Origin: Paracoccus amoyensis
Lineage (GTDB): Bacteria > Pseudomonadota > Alphaproteobacteria > Rhodobacterales > Rhodobacteraceae
Length of the DNA stretch: 64,000 nucleotides
NCBI RefSeq assembly: GCF_014490725.1
Contig: NZ_JACOQL010000004.1
Span: 372,001 to 436,000 of the forward strand
Direction of reading: 5' to 3'
Positions within the stretch are counted from its first letter, which is position 1. Each line of letters opens with the position of its first letter. The notes under the pieces are model-generated. The model made no database searches, was not told the origin of the DNA, and saw only the letters and a list, made by a program, of their open reading frames with translations. Positions 45,384-54,222 of the stretch are shown here, piece by piece. The position numbers and the translations under genes are program-made.

Positions 45384-46670
45384 CTAATGCGCCTGCGCGG
45401 GCCGGGTTGGCCCCAGATATTCGATCAGGACGGCGGACATGTCGTCCTGCCGGTCGCCCCGGCAATATTCAGATACCGACCAGGCCATCGATTCCAGAAA
45501 CGCATGCCCACCCAGAAAGGCATTGGTGCGCAAGATCGCCTCTAGCCCGTCCTCGCCCAGAGACCGGCCAGATGGGTTCATCGCCTCGCTGATTCCATCG
45601 GATGTAATCAGCAAGCGATCCCCAGGCTGTAGCTGCAGGCTGACCTCGTCAAATATCGGGCGTTCGAAGACGCCGATGGGCATGCCACCATCGCCAATTT
45701 TCTGAACCGCTCCGTCAGTGCGTTGCAGCATTGGATGAGGATGTCCTGCCTGCAAAAGCTGAACCTGTCCGGTGACGTGGTTCAGTTCGGCGTAGATCAT
45801 GGTGAAATAGGTGTCGGTGCACATCTCCTCTAGCATCATGTTGTTGAAGAAATGGGCCAGTTGCGCCGGTGGCACCGCATCCGCCCCCGATTGTGCCCCG
45901 CGTAACGCGACATTCTGTTCGGCGGAACCGGACAGGTGGACCGAAAGCTGCGCGCTGAGCAGGGCTGCGGTCACCCCATGTCCCGACACGTCCAGCGCAT
46001 AGATGCCAACCCGTTCCCGCCCAATGGGAAAAAAGCCGACCAGATCGCCGCCGATATGGCCGGCTGGCCGCAGCATCAGCGAAATCTGAATCGGCCCGAA
46101 GCGACCAGACCGTTCGCGGACCAACCCCTGCTGCAGCATTCGCGCCTCTCGCAGGTCGCGGTCGATGGCTGTCTGCGCGTCCCGCAGCTTGTCCAAAGCA
46201 CTGCGCAATTTGGCGTTGCTGGCCCGTAATTCCCCCTCGACCCGCAGGATGCGTTCGCCCGCGGCCAACCGGGCAATCAACTCGACTCGCGTGATCGGTT
46301 TGGTCAGAAAATCATCCGCGCCCGCATCCAGCCCAACTGCGATTTCCTCATGCATGCGATGGGCGGTCAGCAGGATGAAATAGCCATAGCTGTTTCGCGG
46401 CAACGCGCGAAACGCGCGGCAAAGCTCTACCCCCGTCATGCCGGGAACTGACCAGTCGGACAGAACGAAATCCGGCTCAACCGTCTTGCAGATTTCCAAA
46501 GCCTCCGGGCCTGTCAGCGCTTCGACCACATGATAGCCTGCCAGGCGTAGCTGTATCCCGAACAATCGCCGCTGTGCGGGGTTCGCTTCGACCAGCAGAA
46601 CAGTGCGGGCGGGGGGCACAGCGTCGCCGGCCGGGATTTTGTCAGAGTGGGAAAGATTCGCGGGCTTCAT
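45384..46670 (-). CDS. Response regulator with PP2C/SpoIIE phosphatase output
   Basis: 428 residues. Receiver domain about 22-140: phospho-acceptor Asp 72 in VLSDWSVPGM and Lys in FLTKPITR. A coiled linker follows, then a PP2C/RsbU-type phosphatase (GGDLVGFFPIGRERVGIYAL, DVSGHGVTAALLS, LITSDGISEAMN, RQDDMSAVLI). Such proteins dephosphorylate anti-sigma antagonists in partner-switching systems. No STAS antagonist, anti-sigma kinase or sensor kinase is encoded nearby. Confidence 0.92.
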   Translation of the reverse strand: MKPANLSHSDKIPAGDAVPPARTVLLVEANPAQRRLFGIQLRLAGYHVVEALTGPEALEICKTVEPDFVLSDWSVPGMTGVELCRAFRALPRNSYGYFILLTAHRMHEEIAVGLDAGADDFLTKPITRVELIARLAAGERILRVEGELRASNAKLRSALDKLRDAQTAIDRDLREARMLQQGLVRERSGRFGPIQISLMLRPAGHIGGDLVGFFPIGRERVGIYALDVSGHGVTAALLSAQLSVHLSGSAEQNVALRGAQSGADAVPPAQLAHFFNNMMLEEMCTDTYFTMIYAELNHVTGQVQLLQAGHPHPMLQRTDGAVQKIGDGGMPIGVFERPIFDEVSLQLQPGDRLLITSDGISEAMNPSGRSLGEDGLEAILRTNAFLGGHAFLESMAWSVSEYCRGDRQDDMSAVLIEYLGPTRPAQAH

Positions 46671-46720
46671 GCGCCGTGTTTACGGCGGGCACCGTAAAGA
46701 TCAGGTAAACCGAAAAGTTA

Positions 46721-46750
46721 TAAAGCCGCCACGATCAGATGGCGGCTTTA
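46721..46750 (-). terminator. Intrinsic terminator of ilvA
   Basis: A perfect 11-bp stem (TAAAGCCGCCA, 46721-46731, with 46740-46750) and an 8-base loop, starting 4 bases past the ilvA stop on the minus strand; a moderately T-rich stretch follows. Confidence 0.85.
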
Positions 46751-46754
46751 GTCG

Positions 46755-48002
46755 TCAGACCAGCAGTTCGGCCAATATCTCATCATTGGTAATGTCGCGA
46801 TGCGCGATTCCCGCCTGCGCCAGACGCTGCGAAAACGTGTGCAGATTGGACGGATCGTTGGTTTCGATCCCGATCAGGATCGAACCGAAGTTCCGGGCCG
46901 ATTTCTTCAGATATTCGAACCGCGCGATATCATCATTCGGCCCCATCAGTTCCAGCAACTCGCGCAGCGCGCCCGGTCGTTGCGGCAGACGAAGGACAAA
47001 GTATTTCTTTATGCCGGCAAAGCGTTGGGCACGCTCTTTCACTTCTGGAAGGCGCTCGAAATCGAAATTCCCGCCCGAACAGACGCAGACAACCGTTTGG
47101 CCGCGCAAATCGCCCAGATCATCCAGCACGTCGACGGTCAGAGCCCCAGCCGGCTCCAGAACGATGCCTTCGATGTTCAGCATATCCAGCATCGTGCGGC
47201 AGATGCGGTCTTCGGGGGCCAGATGCACGTCGGACGGCTTGAACCGACGCAGCGTTTCAAAGGGAAGGGCGCCGATACGGGCAACCGCCGCGCCATCGAC
47301 GAAGCTGTCCACGGCGGGCAGGGCGACGGGGGCACCTGCCTCCAGCGCGGCTTGCAGGCTGGCGCCGCCCAACGGCTCGGCAAAGGCAAAATCGGTCTCT
47401 GGCGCACTGTCGCCAAGATAGCGCACGACGCCAGAGGACAGACCGCCCCCACCCACCGGCAACACGACCAGATCAGGCGCAACGCCAAGCTGATCCAGAA
47501 TTTCCAGCGCGACGGTCGCCTGCCCCTCGATGATGTCAGGCGCATCGAAGGGAGAGATGAACTGCGCGTCCTGTTCAACGGCAAAAGCCTGGGCTGCGGC
47601 AAGCGTCTGATCGAAATAATCGCCGGTCAGGACGATCTCGACGGAATCGCCGCCGAATATCTTGGTCTTGTCGATCTTCTGCTTGGGCGTCGTCACGGGC
47701 ATGAAAATCGTGCCCTTCGCCCCGAAGTGGCGACAGGCATAGGCAACGCCCTGCGCGTGATTGCCCGCGCTGGCGCAGACGAAATGCGCATTCGTCGCCC
47801 CACCGGGCGTCATCAGCTTGCGAATGGCATTGAACGCGCCGCGCAGCTTGTAGCTGCGCACCGGGGTCAGATCCTCGCGCTTCAACCAGATATCCGCGCC
47901 ATATTTCGCGGATAAATGGTCGTTGCGCTGCAACGGGGTAGGCTCGAACAGGTCGCGAATCGCGGCCTCGGCCTGACGGACGGAGGCGACAAAGTTTTCC
48001 AT
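46755..48002 (-). CDS. ilvA: Threonine ammonia-lyase (threonine dehydratase)
   Basis: 415 residues. The PLP Lys is K52 in RSYKLRGA; the phosphate-binding loop is VGGGGLSSG. The C-terminal part has one ACT-like regulatory domain (AQRFAGIKKYFVLRLPQRPG), the short IlvA form. It makes 2-oxobutanoate for isoleucine synthesis. Two unrelated membrane-protein genes lie upstream on the same strand. Confidence 0.94.
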   Translation of the reverse strand: MENFVASVRQAEAAIRDLFEPTPLQRNDHLSAKYGADIWLKREDLTPVRSYKLRGAFNAIRKLMTPGGATNAHFVCASAGNHAQGVAYACRHFGAKGTIFMPVTTPKQKIDKTKIFGGDSVEIVLTGDYFDQTLAAAQAFAVEQDAQFISPFDAPDIIEGQATVALEILDQLGVAPDLVVLPVGGGGLSSGVVRYLGDSAPETDFAFAEPLGGASLQAALEAGAPVALPAVDSFVDGAAVARIGALPFETLRRFKPSDVHLAPEDRICRTMLDMLNIEGIVLEPAGALTVDVLDDLGDLRGQTVVCVCSGGNFDFERLPEVKERAQRFAGIKKYFVLRLPQRPGALRELLELMGPNDDIARFEYLKKSARNFGSILIGIETNDPSNLHTFSQRLAQAGIAHRDITNDEILAELLV

Positions 48003-48040
48003 GAATTGCCCATGAACCGATTAGATTGGATTGGCAAGTG

Positions 48041-48826
48041 TCAGCGCAATGGCATGCCCTTGGCATAATGGCCGTAAAGCGTGGTAACCAGACTAATGCC
48101 AAAGGCGACCGATGACAGACCGATGGTAAAGATAAAGACGAACGGAAGCAGCGGCCAGGACGTCAGAACGGTATCTGGTTCCAAAGGCGTCATGAAACGC
48201 CCAATGATTTCGGTCGCCAAGAACGTATAAACAAACTCGGCCACCATCAGGATCAGCGCAATCTCCAGCAGGGTCAGCCAGCTACGTTTGTGGGCAGCGA
48301 AGACGCTTTGCACCGGGGTTCCAATCGCCAAGGCTGGTAATCTTGCGAAAAGCCTTAGTCCGATGGTCGCCGTCAGCAGGTGGATGACCATTGAAAGGAT
48401 ATAATAGCTGATGACTGCCGTCGTGATGTCGTTTGTTGCGATGAGTGCTTTAAAGAGTACCTGCCCGATCACCAAAATTGTGGCGAACGAAATCACTGCG
48501 AAAATGATCAGGATGGGTATAGAGTAGACGGCGTAGGCCAGAACTTCTCGAACATGACAGCGTGGTATCCAGGCGAACGTTTCTTCTAACAGGATCATGC
48601 GGTGAAAGTTCACCGCCATCCAGAACAGGCATCCGAAAGAGATCCCGAAAAGTGCAATAGCGGCCAGTTTTGACCCAACCGGATGCGCATAGCTTCCCAG
48701 ATAAGGGGTCAGCATGACAAGTGTGCTGGCAAAGATCAGGCTTGGAAGTAAAAATATTCGTATTGTTTGACCAAAATCTCTGAAAATATTAAGGAATGCG
48801 AACCGGATAAGACGAAATGCAAGCAT
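48041..48826 (-). CDS. Polytopic membrane protein, paralogue of the next gene
   Basis: 261 residues, about six hydrophobic segments. Shared with the neighbour at 48870: a W(I/M)AVN(F/W)HR motif after helix 2 (here WMAVNFHRMILLEE), a PR...VLxY segment, and a TTLYG(H/Y)(Y/F) ending. The base composition looks more AT-rich than the surroundings, especially in the N-terminal third. No known family recognised with confidence. Confidence 0.72.
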   Translation of the reverse strand: MLAFRLIRFAFLNIFRDFGQTIRIFLLPSLIFASTLVMLTPYLGSYAHPVGSKLAAIALFGISFGCLFWMAVNFHRMILLEETFAWIPRCHVREVLAYAVYSIPILIIFAVISFATILVIGQVLFKALIATNDITTAVISYYILSMVIHLLTATIGLRLFARLPALAIGTPVQSVFAAHKRSWLTLLEIALILMVAEFVYTFLATEIIGRFMTPLEPDTVLTSWPLLPFVFIFTIGLSSVAFGISLVTTLYGHYAKGMPLR

Positions 48827-48869
48827 CGAAGAGCTCTATGTGACTGCTGGGCGATGGAGTGCATGCGGC

Positions 48870-49640
48870 CTAAATGCTTGTCCGCAGCTGCCGCCTTTCA
48901 ACGAAATACCCGTAAAGGGTCGTCAAGACCGACAATGAGATGAACATGTAAATCCACAGCACCGCGATGGTCAGCAGCAGAATCAGGATGCTGACAAGGA
49001 ACGGGGTCGCGGGACCTGTTGGAACCATGGTGATCAGGTTGATCGGGATCTGCAGCAGCGCCATCAGAACGCCCAGCAACAAGAACGTCCCTGTATTGCC
49101 TGCCGTCGCCTTCCATGCCGTTGTGATGGCATCGGGTGCCCCGATGGCGGCGGCGGGCAGGGCGACGCCAAGGCGCAGCGATGCCACCATCAAGGCCAAC
49201 ATGATCGCGATGCCAAAGGCAAAGGCAAGGACAAAGGTGATCCCTGCCGATCCCAAAACCCCTGCGATGATCTGAAACGTCGCTGCAGCCAGAGCGAGCG
49301 GCACCAGAAGAAGGATGGCGATAAGGATCGCCGTCCCGATATAGCGCAGAACAGCATTCATGGGCAATCTGGGCAGGATCGACTGCGGCTGGTTCAGCAG
49401 GACAAAGCGATGCCAGTTCACGGCGATCCAGACGAAGGGCAACAGCAGGAAAGCGACCAGTAATGGCAGCGTGACAAATGATGCGTTACCGGTTGCGTTG
49501 TTCGCGCCGATTGCGGTGAAGATTGTGGCGATGGCGCCAAAAAACTGGATCAGCAGCGGCAATGCCGAGATGTTCACCAACTGTCGAAGGTTTCCAATGA
49601 CCTGAAGAAACGCATGTGTCAGAATATTGATTGCCAGCAT
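48870..49640 (-). CDS. Polytopic membrane protein, paralogue of the previous gene
   Basis: 256 residues from ATG 49640 (MLAINILTHAFLQV), with AAAGGG upstream; a longer reading to 49742 would add 34 hydrophilic residues. About six membrane helices with WIAVNWHRFVLLNQ and LTTLYGYFVE, matching the downstream paralogue. The two form a tandem duplicated pair. Function unknown; divergent from argG. Confidence 0.78.
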   Translation of the reverse strand: MLAINILTHAFLQVIGNLRQLVNISALPLLIQFFGAIATIFTAIGANNATGNASFVTLPLLVAFLLLPFVWIAVNWHRFVLLNQPQSILPRLPMNAVLRYIGTAILIAILLLVPLALAAATFQIIAGVLGSAGITFVLAFAFGIAIMLALMVASLRLGVALPAAAIGAPDAITTAWKATAGNTGTFLLLGVLMALLQIPINLITMVPTGPATPFLVSILILLLTIAVLWIYMFISLSVLTTLYGYFVERRQLRTSI

Positions 49641-49829
49641 GACCGACCCTTTGTGAATATTTTCCAGACGACTAGAAGCCCTGACATCGGCCGACAACTG
49701 GAAACCGGTTCGTCTGGGCGATTGTTCAGCATATGTTGTCACTTAGACGCCAGCATGCGGACGCCATCCCCTTGTGACAGCCGGGGAAACGTCCTATGCC
49801 CTTTTGCGAAATTCCGCAGGAGTTAACGC

Positions 49830-51053
49830 ATGTCTGACGCGCCGAAGAAAGTCGTCCTCGCCTATTCGGGGGGGCTGGACACCTCGATCATCCTGAAATG
49901 GTTGCAAACCGAATATGGGTGTGAGGTCATTACCTTTACCGCTGATCTGGGGCAGGGTGAGGAGTTGGAGCCGGCGCGCGCCAAGGCGGAATTGCTGGGC
50001 ATCAAGCCTGAAAACATCCACATCGTCGACGTGCGCGAAGAATTTGTCCGCGACTATGTTTTCCCGATGTTCCGCGCCAATGCCCTGTATGAAGGGCTGT
50101 ATCTGCTGGGCACCTCGATCGCGCGTCCGCTGATTTCCAAGCATCTGGTGGATATCGCCCATCAGCACGGCGCCGATGCCGTGGCCCATGGCGCCACAGG
50201 CAAGGGCAACGATCAGGTCCGGTTCGAGTTGTCGGCCTATGCGCTGGACCCGTCGATCAAGGTGATCGCGCCGTGGCGTGAATGGGATCTGACCAGCCGC
50301 ACCAAGCTGCTGGAGTTTGCCGAGGCGAACCAGATCCCGATCGCCAAGGACAAGCGCGGTGAAGCGCCGTTCAGTGTCGATGCCAACCTGCTGCACACCT
50401 CCAGCGAGGGTAAGGCGCTGGAAAACCCGGCCGAGGAAGCGCCCGAATATGTCTATCAGCGCACCGTTTCCCCCGAGGATGCGCCCGACACGCCCGAATA
50501 TATCGAAGTCACCTTCGAGCGCGGCGATGCGGTTGCCATCAATGATCAGGCGATGTCGCCCGCGACCATTCTGACCGCGTTGAACGACTATGGCCGCAAA
50601 CACGGCATCGGCCGTCTGGATTTCGTCGAGAACCGTTTTGTCGGGATGAAGTCGCGCGGTATCTATGAAACCCCCGGCGGCACCATCCTGCTGGAGGCCC
50701 ATCGCGGTATCGAGCAGATCACGCTGGACGCGGGGGCAGGCCATCTGAAAGACAGCTTGATGCCGCGTTATGCCGAACTGATCTATAACGGTTTCTGGTT
50801 CAGCCCTGAGCGCGAGATGCTGCAAGCCGCCATCGATAAATCGCAGGAACACGTCACCGGCACCGTCCGCCTGAAACTTTACAAGGGTAACGTGAACACC
50901 GTTGGCCGCTGGTCCGATCATTCGCTGTATTCCGAGGCCCATGTGACTTTCGAGGACGACGCAGGTGCCTATGACCAGAAAGACGCGGCAGGCTTCATTC
51001 GCCTGAACGCGCTGCGGTTGAAACTGCTGGCCGCCCGGAACGCGAAGTTCTGA
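49830..51053 (+). CDS. argG: Argininosuccinate synthase
   Basis: 407 residues. ATP-binding PP-loop AYSGGLDTS at the N-terminus, then [15 protein letters not shown] and GVGIETPGGT-like [13 protein letters not shown]. It condenses citrulline and aspartate in arginine synthesis. AGGAG lies upstream of ATG 49830. Monocistronic and followed by a divergent copy of the intergenic repeat. Confidence 0.97.
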   Translation: MSDAPKKVVLAYSGGLDTSIILKWLQTEYGCEVITFTADLGQGEELEPARAKAELLGIKPENIHIVDVREEFVRDYVFPMFRANALYEGLYLLGTSIARPLISKHLVDIAHQHGADAVAHGATGKGNDQVRFELSAYALDPSIKVIAPWREWDLTSRTKLLEFAEANQIPIAKDKRGEAPFSVDANLLHTSSEGKALENPAEEAPEYVYQRTVSPEDAPDTPEYIEVTFERGDAVAINDQAMSPATILTALNDYGRKHGIGRLDFVENRFVGMKSRGIYETPGGTILLEAHRGIEQITLDAGAGHLKDSLMPRYAELIYNGFWFSPEREMLQAAIDKSQEHVTGTVRLKLYKGNVNTVGRWSDHSLYSEAHVTFEDDAGAYDQKDAAGFIRLNALRLKLLAARNAKF

Positions 51054-51087
51054 TGGTGCTTCATCCGCGGGTTCGTCGGGTCCAGCG

Positions 51088-51158
51088 GATAAATATTCCT
51101 TCCCCCGGTCCGATGACGGCACTGGGGGCAGGGTATTTGCCAGCATTCCCAAGATGAA
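51088..51158. repeat. Intergenic hairpin repeat, divergent inverted copy C
   Basis: AAATATTCCTTCCCCC (left) and GGGGGCAGGGTATTTG (right) face each other as an imperfect inverted repeat, ending in CCCAAGATGAAAG. The ending and the GGGTATTT block match copies A and B. Confidence 0.5.
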
Positions 51159-51249
51159 AGACCTGTCGGCACTTGCGATCAGATCGATGAACGATTGCAA
51201 GCCGCGGTTGGTATGGTCACGGTGAAAAACGGCTGACCAAGGCTGGCGA

Positions 51250-51459
51250 TCACACCTTGGTCAACGCGCTACCTTTATGGGCTGCAATGTGATCGGTGGT
51301 GTCGCTTTTGATCTCATATTGCGGGTCGCTTTCCGAGGCGTGATGCGTATACCCCTTGTAGTCGAAGTTGCTGACATGCACCGCGATAATGGTTCCCGAC
51401 ACGCGACCCGCTTCCGAATTCCAGCTGACATGATCGCCGATATTGAAACGTTTGGTCAT
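51250..51459 (-). CDS. Small HVA1/TUDOR-domain (DUF2945) protein
   Basis: 69 residues from ATG 51459 (MTKRFNIGDHVSWNSEAG), with a GGCAGCAGG stretch upstream. GDHVSWNSEAGRVSGTIIAV and YTHHASESDPQYEIKSD are typical of the hypervirulence-associated TUDOR (DUF2945) family, a small SH3-like fold of unknown function. The stop of the 72-residue ORF lies 22 bases upstream on the same strand. Confidence 0.82.
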   Translation of the reverse strand: MTKRFNIGDHVSWNSEAGRVSGTIIAVHVSNFDYKGYTHHASESDPQYEIKSDTTDHIAAHKGSALTKV

Positions 51460-51481
51460 GCCTGCTGCCTTTCCGCGCCGG

Positions 51482-51700
51482 TCACATGACCAGCGCCTTT
51501 TTCGCCTGCCCATGGCGCCGCGCCAGGTTGCGAGCCTTGCGACCGGGGGCGAAAATCCGGGCGCCTGCGACAGGGGCGATATGTTCGTCCAGTTCAGGGA
51601 AAATCGTAAAGATTTCATCACGCGCTGCCAAGCTTAGGGCACCAGGCGCCTGATCGCCAGCATAAAGTGATTCCGTTTCCGCGCGCGGGCAATAGATCAA
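51482..51700 (-). CDS. 72-residue hypothetical protein, TTG start
   Basis: Begins (M)IYCPRAETESLYAGDQ and ends in a basic HGQAKKALVM tail. Codon use is like the neighbours and a stop (TAG) precedes the TTG within a few codons, so the TTG is the only full-length start; no ribosome site is evident. It precedes the TUDOR gene closely and may be co-transcribed. No family recognised. Confidence 0.5.
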   Translation of the reverse strand: MIYCPRAETESLYAGDQAPGALSLAARDEIFTIFPELDEHIAPVAGARIFAPGRKARNLARRHGQAKKALVM

Positions 51701-51770
51701 ATATAAATAACTATATGAATTTGTGGAATATCTGTGTCGATCATAAGGAGCAGATCAACCTTTGGCAGGG

Positions 51771-52955
51771 CTAATTTTGCAACCGCTGCGTCTTCAGCAG
51801 CGGTTGCAACGCAGCGATGCCCATTGCGGGGCCAAGCGCCATCAGCGCCAGTGTTATCGGCCAGCCCAGCCAGTTCGCGATCACCGGCGTCGTCTGCACC
51901 GTGAAAATGGTCAGGCCAAAGCCAAGCGCGGTCTGCAGGGTCATCAGACTTCCCGCAACCTCTGGCGGGGCTGAATCGGCGATAATGGCTGAAAATTGGG
52001 CGCTGTCGGGGATGACCAGTGCGCCCCAGCAAAGGATCAGGACAAAACTCAGCCACACTGGACCGCCAAAACTTAACGCAACCGCAATCGCCATGCTGCC
52101 AGACCCCAGCATGGCGGCGGCAGATATCCGTGCCTTGCCGATCCGGTCGGCCAGTATCCCCGCAGGGCCGCAAAGGGCCGCCCCGATGGCAATGGCCAGA
52201 AATGCAGTCAGCGCCGCCGTGCTTTGGGCCTGATCCGCTGGCAACCGGTGCGCATAGCCGACCGCCGCTGCGGTGCCGATCCAGCCCCACATGGCATATA
52301 GTTCCCACATGTGACCCAGATAGCCGCCGGTGGCGCTGCGAATCCGGTGATCGGACCACATCAATCCGATGGACCGGGCCGAAAATGCGGCCGCCCGCGC
52401 ATGATGCGGACCAAGGCGCAGGAAAAAGCTGCCAATCGCAGCCGCCAGCGAGGCAAGCGCCGCTGCGGCAACCACGATCCGCCAATCCGCACCACCCCAC
52501 CAGGCAAAGAGATAGGGCAGGGCAGAGCCAAGCGTCAGCGCCGCCACCAGCAAGCCAATCACAAAGCCACGGTTCCGCACGGTCCAACCAATCGCGATCT
52601 TCATGCCGGGTGGATAGATGCCGGCGAACCCCGCCCCGGCAATCACGCGTAATGCAATCGCTGTGTCCGAACCAAGCGGCACCACGAACAGTCCAGCCGT
52701 TGCCAGCGCATTCACCAACGCCGCGCAGGCGATCACCCGCCTTGGGTCAAAGCGGTCAGACAGGCCCAGCATTGCGGACACCAGCGCGCCGATCACGAAG
52801 CCCGCCTGCACGCCCGATGTCAGCATTGCTTGCCGGACATGTCCAAAACCACCCTCCTGCGCCATATCGGCCAGCACTGCGGCCGTCGCGAACCAAGGCG
52901 ACATTCCGCAGACCAGGACGATGCAAAGCAGAAAAAGCGGGGTGCGAGCGTTCAT
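51771..52955 (-). CDS. MFS transporter
   Basis: 394 residues, 12 hydrophobic segments. Motif-A-like GLSDRFDPRRV between helices 2 and 3 and ILADRIGKARIS in the second half are major facilitator features. The substrate is unknown. A perfect 11-bp inverted repeat lies in its last codons (51778-51808) but has no T-run. Divergent from the mog-type gene. Confidence 0.9.
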   Translation of the reverse strand: MNARTPLFLLCIVLVCGMSPWFATAAVLADMAQEGGFGHVRQAMLTSGVQAGFVIGALVSAMLGLSDRFDPRRVIACAALVNALATAGLFVVPLGSDTAIALRVIAGAGFAGIYPPGMKIAIGWTVRNRGFVIGLLVAALTLGSALPYLFAWWGGADWRIVVAAAALASLAAAIGSFFLRLGPHHARAAAFSARSIGLMWSDHRIRSATGGYLGHMWELYAMWGWIGTAAAVGYAHRLPADQAQSTAALTAFLAIAIGAALCGPAGILADRIGKARISAAAMLGSGSMAIAVALSFGGPVWLSFVLILCWGALVIPDSAQFSAIIADSAPPEVAGSLMTLQTALGFGLTIFTVQTTPVIANWLGWPITLALMALGPAMGIAALQPLLKTQRLQN

Positions 52956-53062
52956 GGCCCATGTCTAAGCCAGTAAATGTCTGACAGGGAATAGCTTCCT
53001 TAAATACAATGACAGGGTGCGCGGGCTTTCCTTCGTGCCGCTTCCAAGGCAGACTGGTGCGC

Positions 53063-53608
53063 ATGACAGAACAGCCATCACGCCCCGCCCGCATTGCCAT
53101 CGTCACCGTCTCGGACCGTGCCAGTAGCGGCAAGTATGAGGATAAGGGCGGTCCGGGGGCCGAAGCCTGGCTGCGCGATACCATCACGTCACCGATAGAT
53201 ATCGTCCGTCATATCATCCCCGATGGCCGAGAGGTCGTGGCGGCCAAATTGCGCGAACTGACCGAGGCGGGGGCTGATCTTATCCTTGTCACCGGCGGCA
53301 CCGGACCCGCGCCACGTGATCAGACGCCCGAAGGCGTGATGGACGTGGCCGACAAGGAACTGCCCGGCTTCGGCGAAGAAATGCGCCGTGCCTCGCTGGC
53401 CGAGGTGCCGACGGCTATCCTGTCGCGCCAAACGGCGGTCATCCGCGATGCGACGCTGATCATCACCATCCCCGGCAAGCCGTCTGCCATCGCCACCTGC
53501 ATGAACGCGGTTTTCGCCGCCGTGCCCTATTGTCTGGACCTGATCGGGGCGGCGCGGATCGAAACTGATCCTGCAAAGATCAAGGCGTTTCGGCCCAAGG
53601 GGGCTTAG
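53063..53608 (+). CDS. mog: MogA/MoaB-type molybdopterin adenylyltransferase
   Basis: 181 residues from ATG 53063. IVTVSDRASSGKYEDKGGP, VTGGTGPAPRDQTPEG and ITIPGKPSAIATC match MogA/MoaB proteins that adenylylate molybdopterin before molybdenum insertion. A DEAD-end difference between MogA and MoaB cannot be settled by eye. No other molybdenum cofactor genes are in the window. Confidence 0.88.
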   Translation: MTEQPSRPARIAIVTVSDRASSGKYEDKGGPGAEAWLRDTITSPIDIVRHIIPDGREVVAAKLRELTEAGADLILVTGGTGPAPRDQTPEGVMDVADKELPGFGEEMRRASLAEVPTAILSRQTAVIRDATLIITIPGKPSAIATCMNAVFAAVPYCLDLIGAARIETDPAKIKAFRPKGA

Positions 53609-53640
53609 GGGCTGATTTGTTGCCGCGCCTGGCGATCCAC

Positions 53641-53670
53641 GTCGGGCCGCGTCGGGCCGCGTCGGGTTGC
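53641..53670. repeat. Three tandem 10-bp repeats
   Basis: GTCGGGCCGC occurs twice and then once as GTCGGGTTGC, back to back, just after mog and before the frameshifted gene. Confidence 0.9.
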
Positions 53671-53735
53671 GCTGATATTTCCCTTGCCGCGAAACGCAGT
53701 GTATGACCGGGAAAAATCATGAAGAAGGTAGCGGG

Positions 53736-54208
53736 ATGGCAGACAAGGTGAATTACTGGCAGCTCGATTTTCAGAATGAGACGGAACTGGTCAACCTGAA
53801 GGCTGATCTGACCGCATCGCGCAAACGGCTGGATTCCGCACTGTTCAAGCATCTGGCGCTGCTGGCGCGGTCGCGGTCGGCGGCATGGGCATGTTCCTGC
53901 GCGGGGCCTCATCCGGCCACCTTAGCGCGACAGAGATCGCCATGGTCGCGCTGCCTGCGACCGTGCTGGTCCTGTCGGTGTTCATGTCGGCCTTGTCGCT
54001 GGCGCTGGCTCCGACAAATGTCGTTCGGACAACGGCCGAGGACGGGCGACCGCGCCTGTTGACACATAACGAATGGATCGAGGAGTTGCGGGCCGCCGTG
54101 GTCAGGACCAACTGGCACCGGGGTTTCGAGGATAACGTCGAATTCTATGGCTTTGCACTGGCCGCTATCGCGTTTTTGATACCGGGATTACTGACGCTTT
54201 TAGGATGA
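53736..54208 (+). pseudogene. Frameshifted small membrane protein
   Basis: The first part (from ATG 53736, MADKVNYWQLDFQNETELVN) runs to about LFKHLALLA near 53865 and then turns into Arg/Cys/Trp-rich nonsense. In another frame from about 53866, AVAVGGMGMFLRGASSG continues with two membrane helices (TEIAMVALPATVLVLSVFMS and FALAAIAFLIPGLLTLLG) to the stop at 54208. Joined, they give a sensible protein of about 157 residues. A single indel in the GC-rich run near 53862-53882 explains this; sequencing error or programmed shift are alternatives. No family recognised. Confidence 0.7.
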
Positions 54209-54222
54209 TCTTGCCGTTCGTT

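Noticed and set aside
48041..49640. Genomic island
   Set aside because: One gene looks AT-richer, but there are no tRNA, integrase, repeats or boundary signs, and the flanks are core genes.
49794..51200. 468-residue open frame on the minus strand
   Set aside because: Antisense to argG; no recognisable domain.
51778..51808. Perfect 11-bp inverted repeat at the 3' end of the MFS gene as a terminator
   Set aside because: It lies within the last codons and no T-run follows on either strand.
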